From NCBI RefSeq assembly GCF_004123835.1, contig NZ_MZMU01000003.1:1550001-1614000 (forward strand): DNA of 64,000 bases, written 5' to 3'. This DNA comes from Rhizobium leguminosarum. Lineage in GTDB: Bacteria; Pseudomonadota; Alphaproteobacteria; Rhizobiales; Rhizobiaceae. The translations under genes were made by a program, and so were the position numbers. The notes beneath the pieces are model-generated. The model searched no databases. It saw nothing but the letters and a program-made list of their open reading frames with translations, and was not told the origin of the DNA. Within the stretch, counting starts at the first letter, position 1; each line of letters opens with the position of its first letter. Positions 30,378 through 37,643 of the stretch are shown in pieces.

Positions 30378-30749
30378 ATGCCCAAACAGGTGATGATTGT
30401 AGAAGATAACGAGCTCAACATGAAGCTCTTTCGCGACCTCATCGAGGCGTCCGGCTACACGACGATCCAGACCAGAAACGGTATGGAGGCGCTCGATCTG
30501 GCGCGCAAGCATCGCCCCGACCTCATCCTGATGGATATTCAGCTTCCCGAGGTCTCCGGCCTCGAAGTCACGAAATGGCTGAAGGAAGACGACGAGCTGC
30601 ACGTGATTCCCGTCATCGCCGTTACGGCTTTCGCGATGAAGGGGGACGAGGAGCGGATCCGCCAGGGCGGCTGCGAGGCCTATGTTTCCAAGCCGATCTC
30701 GGTTCCGAAATTCATCGAGACGATCAAGACCTATCTGGGCGATGCCTGA
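30378..30749 (+). CDS. divK: Single-domain response regulator DivK
   Basis: A stand-alone receiver domain of 123 residues. The phosphoacceptor is D53 ([13 protein letters not shown]); the acidic pair ED (9-10), T83 region ([12 protein letters not shown]) and K104-P (VSKPIS) are in place. In Caulobacter and rhizobia DivK controls the kinases and phosphatases (PleC, DivJ, DivL) that set CtrA activity and cell polarity. It precedes pleD by 18 bp in a divK-pleD operon, the standard arrangement. Confidence 0.95.
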   Translation: MPKQVMIVEDNELNMKLFRDLIEASGYTTIQTRNGMEALDLARKHRPDLILMDIQLPEVSGLEVTKWLKEDDELHVIPVIAVTAFAMKGDEERIRQGGCEAYVSKPISVPKFIETIKTYLGDA

Positions 30750-30767
30750 CGCATCGGAAAGACGCTG

Positions 30768-32141
30768 ATGACTGCGCGAATACTGGTGGTTGACGATATT
30801 CCGGCCAACGTGAAGCTGCTTGAAGCGCGGCTGCTTGCGGAGTATTTCGACGTGATGACCGCAGCCGACGGCTATACGGCACTGGCGATCTGCGAGCGCA
30901 ACCAGGTCGATCTCATCCTGCTCGACATCATGATGCCCGGCATAGACGGTTTCGAGGTCTGCGAGCGGCTGAAGGCCAGCCAGAAGACCGCCCATATTCC
31001 AGTCGTCATGGTCACCGCGCTCGACCAGCCGACCGACCGCGTACGCGGCCTGAAGGCTGGCGCTGACGATTTTCTCACCAAACCGGTCAACGATCTGCAG
31101 CTGATCTCCCGGGTGAAGAGCCTGCTGCGGCTGAAGACGTTGAGCGATGAGCTGCGCATCCGCGCCGACACCGCTCATACGATGGGCATCGATGACCTCA
31201 CACGGGCAGGCGAGGGCCGCGCCGACGAGGCCGCTCAGGTCCTGCTCGTCGACGGCCGCGCGAATTCGCAGGAGCGCATCATCAAAGCGTTGAAGCCCGT
31301 CGCCGACGTACTTGCCCTTTCCGATCCGCAGGCCGCCCTCTTCGAGGCGGCCGAAAGCGCGTTCGATCTCGTCATCGTCAACGCCAACTTCGACGACTAC
31401 GATCCGCTTCGCCTCTGCTCGCAGCTGCGCTCGCTGGAGCGCACCCGCTTCCTGCCGATCCTGATCATCACCGAGCAGGGCGCTGACGAAATGGTCGTGC
31501 GCGCGCTCGATCTCGGCGTCAACGACTACATCATCCGTCCGGTCGATCCCAATGAGCTGGTTGCCCGCAGCCTGACGCAGATCCGCCGCAAGCGCTATAA
31601 CGACCGGCTGCGCGCCAGCGTCAAGCAGACGATCGAGCTTGCCGTGACCGATCCGCTGACCGGCCTTTATAACCGGCGCTATCTCGACAATCACCTGAAC
31701 GTGCTCTTCAATCGTTCGATGGCGCGGGGTCGGCCGCTTTCGGTGCTGATCACCGATATCGACCGCTTCAAGCATGTGAACGACACCTATGGCCATGACG
31801 GCGGCGACGAGGTGCTGCGGGAATTTTCAAATCGCGTCCGGTCGACCATCCGCGGTGCCGATCTCGCCTGCCGCTACGGCGGAGAGGAATTCGTTGTCGT
31901 GATGCCCGACACCTCGCCGGAAATTGCCGCCGCCGTCGCAGAGCGCCTGCGTGCGGCGATCGAAAACGCTCCCTTCATGCTGAAACACGCCGGGGAAGCA
32001 CTGAACGTCACGGCTTCCTTCGGCATCGCCTCGCGCATTACGTCGGTGCTGACCCCGGACCAACTGATGAAACAGGCGGATCTGGCCCTTTACGAGGCCA
32101 AGAATACCGGCCGCAACCGCGTGGTCGCCGCCGCCGCCTGA
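30768..32141 (+). CDS. pleD: Diguanylate cyclase response regulator PleD
   Basis: A 457-residue protein with two receiver domains and a GGDEF output domain. REC1 has the phosphoacceptor in LILLDIMMPGIDG (D53); REC2 (about 155-275) lacks a clean acceptor site, as in Caulobacter PleD. The cyclase signature is RYGGEEFVVVMP, a GGEEF form that is active in the family, preceded by RGAD, which fits the RxxD inhibitory site for c-di-GMP. It makes c-di-GMP at the developing pole or in cell-cycle control. It is cotranscribed with divK. Confidence 0.95.
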   Translation: MTARILVVDDIPANVKLLEARLLAEYFDVMTAADGYTALAICERNQVDLILLDIMMPGIDGFEVCERLKASQKTAHIPVVMVTALDQPTDRVRGLKAGADDFLTKPVNDLQLISRVKSLLRLKTLSDELRIRADTAHTMGIDDLTRAGEGRADEAAQVLLVDGRANSQERIIKALKPVADVLALSDPQAALFEAAESAFDLVIVNANFDDYDPLRLCSQLRSLERTRFLPILIITEQGADEMVVRALDLGVNDYIIRPVDPNELVARSLTQIRRKRYNDRLRASVKQTIELAVTDPLTGLYNRRYLDNHLNVLFNRSMARGRPLSVLITDIDRFKHVNDTYGHDGGDEVLREFSNRVRSTIRGADLACRYGGEEFVVVMPDTSPEIAAAVAERLRAAIENAPFMLKHAGEALNVTASFGIASRITSVLTPDQLMKQADLALYEAKNTGRNRVVAAAA

Positions 32142-32604
32142 CGAATCATTTGCCGCCATTAGGCGCCGTTTGCGGGTTTTCCACTGCGGTAAGCGAATTG
32201 TTACCGATTTTTAATCTCCGCCTGTGCACTGCGGGGAGAAAAAATTGCAGCCCAATAGCCCAAAAATGGACTCGCCGCGTTGCCGCGGATGTGTTGCCGC
32301 GCGATAGTCTTGAGAGCGTCAGGCCGTAGCTCAATATGAAATGAAGACTATAAAAAATGCCTATCGCCGACGGGGTCAAATAGATTGCGGCGACGTCACC
32401 TCACGTAAGGGGAGGGAAGGCGTAAGTTATTAAGTTATATTGTCGAATTTCTTGGAAAGAGCAGGCGCTACGCTTCGATCCAAAGCAGAGGCGACAAATC
32501 TTTGTATGTCCCAAATCTGGACTTTTAACCATAGAATCAAGATGAGAAAATTCATCATTAAGAATTTGTTGATTTTCTTTCATTTTTGCGCAAATTATCG
32601 CTCA
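32142..32604. other. Intergenic stretch, partly AT-rich, without a supported gene
   Basis: After pleD there is an imperfect inverted repeat (TCTCCGC / GCGGGGAGA, about 32214-32244) that may help terminate pleD, then CCGCG/CCGCGG palindromic sequence near 32275-32290. From about 32400 to 32600 the base composition becomes clearly AT-rich compared with its surroundings. A 60-codon minus-strand frame (32401-32583) exists there but has no ribosome site or recognisable features, so it is not called. TTGATT (about 32570) and AATTAT (about 32594) could be a promoter for the RNA proposed next. Confidence 0.5.
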
Positions 32605-32795
32605 TAAGAGAAGCGCTCCCGTTGAGGAGTTGTCGATACCCCATGATGCTCAGGTCCGCCGCATCTCCTGGGTCGTGGGGTCGGTCGGCTAGTAGGCAAG
32701 TTATAGCGGTTCCTCGTGCCGTTTTGCATGCTGGCCGACCCCCTTTCACGAAAACGCCGCCACTTCCCGAAGATGGAAGGGCGGCGTTTTGTCTG
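32605..32795 (+). ncRNA. Candidate structured small RNA between pleD and rpmG
   Basis: A promoter-like pair (TTGATT near 32570, AATTAT near 32594, about 18 bp apart) is followed by about 150 nt with strong pairing potential and then a long terminator hairpin at 32751-32790. GGGGTCGGTCGGC (32677-32689) pairs over 13 bp, with two G-U pairs, with GCTGGCCGACCCC (32730-32742). The GGGG segment could instead pair with ACCCCA at about 32638, giving two exclusive folds. No protein frame of interest lies in it. I cannot match it to a named rhizobial RNA family. Confidence 0.45.
32751..32790 (+). terminator. Long intrinsic terminator
   Basis: AAAACGCCGCC (32751-32761) pairs with GGCGGCGTTTT (32780-32790), extended inward by CTTCC / GGAAG around a single bulged A. 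It is A-flanked on the left and T-flanked on the right, so it may work in both directions. Confidence 0.85.
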
Positions 32796-32833
32796 TTTGC
32801 GCTATCATCGTGAAAACCAGAAAGCCGGACAAT

Positions 32834-32867
32834 AAAAAAACGCGCAACCCGAAGGCGCGCGCTTTTT
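32834..32867 (-). terminator. rpmG terminator
   Basis: On the minus strand, GCGCGCGCC TTCG GGTTGCGCG forms a UUCG-capped hairpin followed by seven T. It lies 20-odd bp after the rpmG stop. Confidence 0.8.
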
Positions 32868-32890
32868 GTGAAATCCGTCAGGCCAAGTGA

Positions 32891-33058
32891 TTACTTGATC
32901 TTGGTTTCCTTGAACTCGACATGCTTCTTTGCAACCGGGTCGTACTTCGTCTTCGTCATCTTGTCCGTCATCGTACGGCTGTTCTTCGTGGTGACGTAGA
33001 AGAAACCGGTGTCGGCTGTCGACAGCAGCTTGATCTTGATTGTTGTAGCCTTGGCCAT
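32891..33058 (-). CDS. rpmG: 50S ribosomal protein L33
   Basis: A 55-residue ribosomal protein starting [18 protein letters not shown] and ending with the basic tail typical of the cysteine-free L33 type (no zinc-binding CxxC pairs), so it does not depend on zinc. The start at 33058 follows GGCAGGACGACC on the minus strand. It is monocistronic, with its own terminator. Confidence 0.97.
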   Translation of the reverse strand: MAKATTIKIKLLSTADTGFFYVTTKNSRTMTDKMTKTKYDPVAKKHVEFKETKIK

Positions 33059-33150
33059 GGTCGTCCTGCCTTTAAGAAAATGAAAGCCGTGGAAGCCGGA
33101 TGGGCTCCACGGCAAATCCTGGCGCGAAACTACGAATCCCGCCCGAAAAG

Positions 33151-34335
33151 TCAAGCCCGTTTTCGAATGAACATCAGTCTGATGCCGGAAAGTAGGGCGT
33201 AAAGACCGAAGAAAGCGGCAATCGCCCAGGCAAACCCGTTATTTCCAGCGACATCAATCGCCGCGCCGATCGCCTGCGGCCCGGCCACGGTTCCCATCGC
33301 ATAACAGAAGACAAAGGCAGCATTGGCCGCTGCAAGATCGGAGCCCGTCAGCCGCGAGCCGAGATGGCTGAGGCCGACCGTATAGAGGCCTGAGACACAG
33401 CCACCCCAGAAAAGCAGGAGCCCGGCCATCAGCAGCCAGTTGTTGAGCAACAGCGGCAACATCATCGAGCCGATGAAGCCCATCAGCGCCATACCGGCCA
33501 GAAGCGGCCGCTTATCGGCGATGCGGTCGGAAAGCAGGCCGAGCGGGATCTGAAAGATGACGTTGCCGACGCCCATCATGGTGAGCAGAAGTGCGGCCTG
33601 CGATTCGGTGAAATGGGCGCGCACGGCAAAGATCGGGAAAAGCGACAGCCCGCCCGCTTCGACCGCGCCGAAGATGAAGACCGCTGCCGTCGCCGTCGGC
33701 ACCAGGAAAACGTAGCGCATGAAATGCAGCTCCGGTTTTTCCTCGAGCACCGGGCTTTCGTCGCGGGCGATGAAGATCGGGATGGCGGCCAGCAGGATCG
33801 CGCCGGCACCGATCAGAAAGGGGAAGATGCCGTCGCTGCCGAGGATCGAAAACAGCAGCGGTCCGGCCGCGAAGCCAAGGGAAAGCACCGTCGCATAGAT
33901 GCCGAGCACGAAACCGCGCTTGGAAGGCGGCGAAGCGGCGTTGATCCAGAATTCGGAGAGGATGAACAGCGTCGTCGTCGCGCCGTGGAAGGCGAAACGC
34001 AGCGGAAACCACATCCAGAAATCCTGGGCGTAATAGAAACCGAGCGCGCTCAGTGCTGAAATCAGCACGGCCCAGATCATCGTCGGCGCCACACCATACT
34101 TATGGGCGAGTTTGGTGGTGATCGGTGCGGCGGCCATCGCCGCGACCCCGGCCATCGCCGTGTTGAGCCCGATCAGGGTTGACGAGATACCGCGTTTTTC
34201 GAGGATGATGCTGAGGAGGGGCAGACCGAGGCCGATTGCTATGCCAACGGCTGATATGGACGAGATGGCTGCCACCAGAGAAGGCCAATGGATTTCTTCG
34301 ACATCGCCCGGTGTGCCGGTTCTCGGCTGAGACAT
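33151..34335 (-). CDS. MFS transporter
   Basis: A 394-residue membrane protein with about 12 predicted helices and the loop [16 protein letters not shown], the MFS signature A-like motif in the second half. [25 protein letters not shown] N-terminal sequence ([20 protein letters not shown]) resembles the YcaD/unknown-substrate MFS group. The substrate cannot be inferred. It is transcribed in the same direction as rpmG, 92 bp upstream of it. Confidence 0.88.
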   Translation of the reverse strand: MSQPRTGTPGDVEEIHWPSLVAAISSISAVGIAIGLGLPLLSIILEKRGISSTLIGLNTAMAGVAAMAAAPITTKLAHKYGVAPTMIWAVLISALSALGFYYAQDFWMWFPLRFAFHGATTTLFILSEFWINAASPPSKRGFVLGIYATVLSLGFAAGPLLFSILGSDGIFPFLIGAGAILLAAIPIFIARDESPVLEEKPELHFMRYVFLVPTATAAVFIFGAVEAGGLSLFPIFAVRAHFTESQAALLLTMMGVGNVIFQIPLGLLSDRIADKRPLLAGMALMGFIGSMMLPLLLNNWLLMAGLLLFWGGCVSGLYTVGLSHLGSRLTGSDLAAANAAFVFCYAMGTVAGPQAIGAAIDVAGNNGFAWAIAAFFGLYALLSGIRLMFIRKRA

Positions 34336-34590
34336 TTATCCATCCTTAGAGAGGTGCGCGAACGAATCGATCGATCCCGTCAGATAGATAGACACGGACG
34401 TGCCAAATCCAGGTGACGGATGCCGCTTCGCAGTATTTCCGATGTGAGTGACCATCTGCGGAATGTAAAGCCCGTTCGGGCAAGAAATGCTAACCATGTC
34501 AGGTCTTGAGGATCCTTGGCTCCCGCATTTGGGTGGTGGTCGGTGGAGGGCTGGCACTACACGTTAAATATGTCTGGAAGGTGAAGGCGC

Positions 34591-34696
34591 TAAAGCGCGT
34601 CGCGATCTTTCAGATTCGCTCTTCGCGCTTTAGGTCTTTGTTTTTACGCATGTCGTTTTCGCAAAACCGCTGCACACTTTTGCGCGACATGCTCTA
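34591..34696 (+). repeat. Hairpin repeat (GCATGTCG family), long copy A
   Basis: A 106-bp copy beginning TAAAGCGCGTCGCGATC and ending GCGCGACATGCTCTA. The core is GCATGTCG ... CGACATGC with an inner GCAAAA / TTTTGC pairing. It is almost identical to copy B (35164-35273) in inverted orientation; together they bracket the DUF983 gene, whose TAG stop (34694-34696) falls at the end of this copy. Confidence 0.85.
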
Positions 34697-35146
34697 ATTC
34701 GGCCGGCCGGGGATGTCGTAATCGTCCGGACCGTCACTCTCGCCACCGAAGCCGTGCATGCGCAGCGCCCATTGCAGACCGATGACCCCGCCCTTGATCG
34801 GCTGGATCGAGGCGAGAGCGGTGATGACGGTAATCGGCGCCCAGATGGCGAGATGCACCCAGACCGGCAGCACGTAGGTCATGTCGGTCAGCATATAACC
34901 GCCGACCACGACGTGGCCGAGGACGAGGATGACGATATAGGGCGGCAAGTCGTCGGCGCGTTGGTGATGCATCGCCTCGCCGCAGGCGGCGCAATGATCG
35001 ACCGGCTTCAGGAAGGCACGAAAGAGCTTGCCGTTGCCGCAGGCCGGGCAGCGGTTCATCAGCCCGCGCATGATGGAGCGCCCAAGCGGACGCTCGACCT
35101 CGGGCGTATCGCCGTAGCGGGCGGCCGGATCGGTCGGTGTGCTCAT
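34694..35146 (-). CDS. DUF983 family protein
   Basis: A 150-residue protein with an N-terminal zinc-binding region (CPACGNG at about residues 34-40 and CAACGEA about 53-59) and two C-terminal membrane helices (PPYIVILVLGHVVVGGYML and the next VWVHLAIWAPITVITA). This matches DUF983, found near topA-rnr in Rhizobiales. The function is unknown. ATG 35146 (preceded by AGAGGAA) is chosen over an upstream in-frame start that would lie inside a repeat. Both ends of the gene are bordered by copies of that repeat. Confidence 0.85.
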   Translation of the reverse strand: MSTPTDPAARYGDTPEVERPLGRSIMRGLMNRCPACGNGKLFRAFLKPVDHCAACGEAMHHQRADDLPPYIVILVLGHVVVGGYMLTDMTYVLPVWVHLAIWAPITVITALASIQPIKGGVIGLQWALRMHGFGGESDGPDDYDIPGRPN

Positions 35147-35163
35147 CGCATGTTCCTCTTCGG

Positions 35164-35273
35164 ATCTAAAACACGTCGCGCAAAACTGTGCAGCGGTTTG
35201 CGATAACGACATGCGTAAAAACAAGGACCTAAAGCGCGGGGGAGCCAATCTGAAAGATTGCGACGCGCTTTAG
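35164..35273 (-). repeat. Hairpin repeat (GCATGTCG family), long copy B
   Basis: The inverted counterpart of copy A (about 90% identical by eye). On the minus strand it starts CTAAAGCGCGTCGCAATC and contains GTTTTTACGCATGTCGTTAT and GCGCGACGTG. The rnr stop codon TAA (35270-35272) lies inside its first bases, so the repeat provides the end of that gene. It separates rnr from DUF983. Confidence 0.85.
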
Positions 35274-37642
35274 TGCCGTCCGCGCGGCGGCCTCGTTCCG
35301 GGCTTCTTGCGAACCTGGCCCCTGTCGCGGCGGCCCGCCCTGTGGAAGGAGCGCACCGCCGCCGGCATTTCGCGGCCCTCGCTGATCATCTCGAAACGCA
35401 GTGCACCGGCAAGCGGGATCGCTTCAGCAAGTTTCACGGTGACGCTATCGCCCAGGCGATAGCCGAGCCCTGTTCGTTCACCCGAGAGTGCCTGATGCGC
35501 CTCGTCATAGATGAAATAATCGCTGCCGAGCGTAGATATAGGGACGAAACCGTCGGCGCCATAGTCCGGCAGGGAAACAAAAAGTCCCGATTTTGTCACG
35601 CCCGAGACCCGCCCGGCAAATTCCTCGCCGACGCGGCCGCTGAGATGATGCGCGATCAGCCGGTCGACGGTCTCGCGCTCGGCTGCCATGGCCCGGCGCT
35701 CGAAGGTCGAGATTTCGGCGGCGATATCGTCGAGCGCCGCCTCTTCTTCGGGCGTGATGCCGCCTTCGCCGAAGCCGAGCGAGCCGACGAGGGCGCGATG
35801 CACGATGAGGTCGGCATAACGGCGGATCGGCGAGGTGAAGTGGGCGTATTTCATCAGGTTGAGGCCGAAGTGGCCGATATTCTCCGGGCCGTAGATCGCC
35901 TGGCTCTGCGAACGCAGCACCATCTCGCTCACCATGGTCTGATGCGGCGTGCCGTCCGCCTTCGCAAGAATGCCGTTGAAGTTGTTGGCGCGCATGTTGC
36001 CACCCTTGGCAAGCGAGATGCCGAGCGTGGCCAGGAACTCGCGCAGGATCTCCTGCTTGGCAAGCGTCGGGCCGTCATGGATGCGATAGATCAGCGGCTG
36101 ACGTTTCTTTTCCAGGGTCTCGGCGGCGCAGACGTTCGCCTGGATCATCATCTCTTCGATCAGCTTATGCGCATCGAGCCGTGGCGGCACCACGACCCGG
36201 TCGACCGTGCCGTCGGGCTTCAGCAGGATCTTGCGCTCCGGCATATCGAGTTCCAGCGGCTGGCGCCGGTCGCGTCCGCGCTTCATCACCTCATAGGCGT
36301 GCCAGAGCGGCTTCAGGATCGGCTCGAGCATCGGTCCGGTCTGATCGTCCGGCTTTCCGTCGACCGCCGCCTGCGCCTGCTGGTAGGAGAGCTTGGCGGC
36401 ACTCTTCATCATGATGCGATGGAAAGTATGGCCGATCTTGCGGCCTTCCCCGGAAAAGCTCATGCGCACGGCGAGCGCCGGGCGGTCGACGCCTTCTTTC
36501 AGCGAGCAGAGATCGTTGGAGATGCGCTCCGGCAGCATCGGCACGACACGATCGGGAAAATAGACCGAGTTGCCGCGCTTCAGCGCCTCGCGGTCGAGCG
36601 GCGAATTGGGTCGGACATACCAGGAGACGTCGGCGATCGCGACGGTGACGAGGACGCCGCCGGGATTGTCGGGCGAGGGATCGGGCTCGGCATAGACGGC
36701 GTCGTCATGGTCCTTGGCGTCGGCGGGGTCGATGGTGATCAGCGGCACGTCGCGCCAATCCTCCCGATGCGACATGGTCGCAGCCTTTGCAGCCTCCGCT
36801 TCGGCGATGACGGCCGGCGGGAAGACATGCGGGATGCCGTGCGCATGGATCGCGATCATCGAGATCGCCTTTTCCGAACCGACGGAACCGACGACGGAAA
36901 GCACCTTGGCGCGCGGCAGGCCGAAACGGCCGAGACGGGCGATTTCGACTTCGACCAGGTCGCCGTCCGTGGCGCCGCCGGTGAAGTCGGGATCGATCAC
37001 CATCTCCTCGCCGCGCCGTTCGATCGGTAGCAGCCGGCCTCCGCCGCCGGGTGCAGTGCGGAAAACGCCCATCGAGGCGCCGCGGCGCCTGTCGATCACC
37101 TTGATGATCCGCGCCGTATAGGCCGGTCCGCCGCGATCGACTGCCGGGAAGATCTTCGCCAGGATGCGGTCGCCGAGGCCGGCGACAGGCGCCTTGCCCT
37201 TGCCCTGGCGGCCTGCGGGCGATTGCTGGCGGATGGCGACGGCGGGTGCGACGCCCTGGTCCTCGGGCCATTCCGCCGGCCGGCCGATCAGATCGCCATC
37301 CTTGTCGCGCGTGGTGATATCGAGGACGGTGACAGGCGGCAGCGCACCGGGCCGGATCAGCGACTTGCGGTTCTTCTGCAGCATGCCTTCCTGCTCGAGC
37401 TCCTGCAGCATGTGCTTGAGCTCAACGCGGTTGTCGCCCTTCAGGCCGAAAGCCTTGGCGAGTTCACGCTTAGACGCTTTCTGCGGATGATCGGCGATGA
37501 AGCGCAGGATCACCTCGCGCGAAGGCAGCGCGCCGTGGACGATGTTCAGCGGCTCGACGGCGGGAGCATCCTTACCGGCGCGGCCGGTCTTGCCCGGACG
37601 CTTGCCCGCAGGGTTCGTTCTGTCGCGCGGTATCCTGCTCAC
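35270..37642 (-). CDS. rnr: Ribonuclease R
   Basis: A 3'-to-5' exoribonuclease of the RNB family, 790 residues. The N-terminal winged-helix-like segment (ASKRELAKAFGLKGDNRVELK) and cold-shock domains precede the RNB catalytic core with DPADAKDHDDAVYAEP, the aspartate cluster that binds Mg2+. An S1 domain (RVSGVTKSGLFVSL) and a basic tail follow. The start is GTG at 37642, one base after the topA stop, so it is tightly linked to topA. The short C-terminal tail runs into repeat copy B. Confidence 0.95.
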   Translation of the reverse strand: MSRIPRDRTNPAGKRPGKTGRAGKDAPAVEPLNIVHGALPSREVILRFIADHPQKASKRELAKAFGLKGDNRVELKHMLQELEQEGMLQKNRKSLIRPGALPPVTVLDITTRDKDGDLIGRPAEWPEDQGVAPAVAIRQQSPAGRQGKGKAPVAGLGDRILAKIFPAVDRGGPAYTARIIKVIDRRRGASMGVFRTAPGGGGRLLPIERRGEEMVIDPDFTGGATDGDLVEVEIARLGRFGLPRAKVLSVVGSVGSEKAISMIAIHAHGIPHVFPPAVIAEAEAAKAATMSHREDWRDVPLITIDPADAKDHDDAVYAEPDPSPDNPGGVLVTVAIADVSWYVRPNSPLDREALKRGNSVYFPDRVVPMLPERISNDLCSLKEGVDRPALAVRMSFSGEGRKIGHTFHRIMMKSAAKLSYQQAQAAVDGKPDDQTGPMLEPILKPLWHAYEVMKRGRDRRQPLELDMPERKILLKPDGTVDRVVVPPRLDAHKLIEEMMIQANVCAAETLEKKRQPLIYRIHDGPTLAKQEILREFLATLGISLAKGGNMRANNFNGILAKADGTPHQTMVSEMVLRSQSQAIYGPENIGHFGLNLMKYAHFTSPIRRYADLIVHRALVGSLGFGEGGITPEEEAALDDIAAEISTFERRAMAAERETVDRLIAHHLSGRVGEEFAGRVSGVTKSGLFVSLPDYGADGFVPISTLGSDYFIYDEAHQALSGERTGLGYRLGDSVTVKLAEAIPLAGALRFEMISEGREMPAAVRSFHRAGRRDRGQVRKKPGTRPPRGRH

Positions 37643-37643
37643 G

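Noticed and set aside
32401..32583. 60-codon minus-strand frame in the AT-rich intergenic region
   Set aside because: No ribosome binding site and no similarity to anything known; it is short enough to occur by chance in AT-rich sequence.
35258..37030. 590-codon plus-strand frame opposite rnr
   Set aside because: It is antisense to a clearly recognised ribonuclease R, its composition follows the third-position GC bias of rnr, and it shows no domain of its own.
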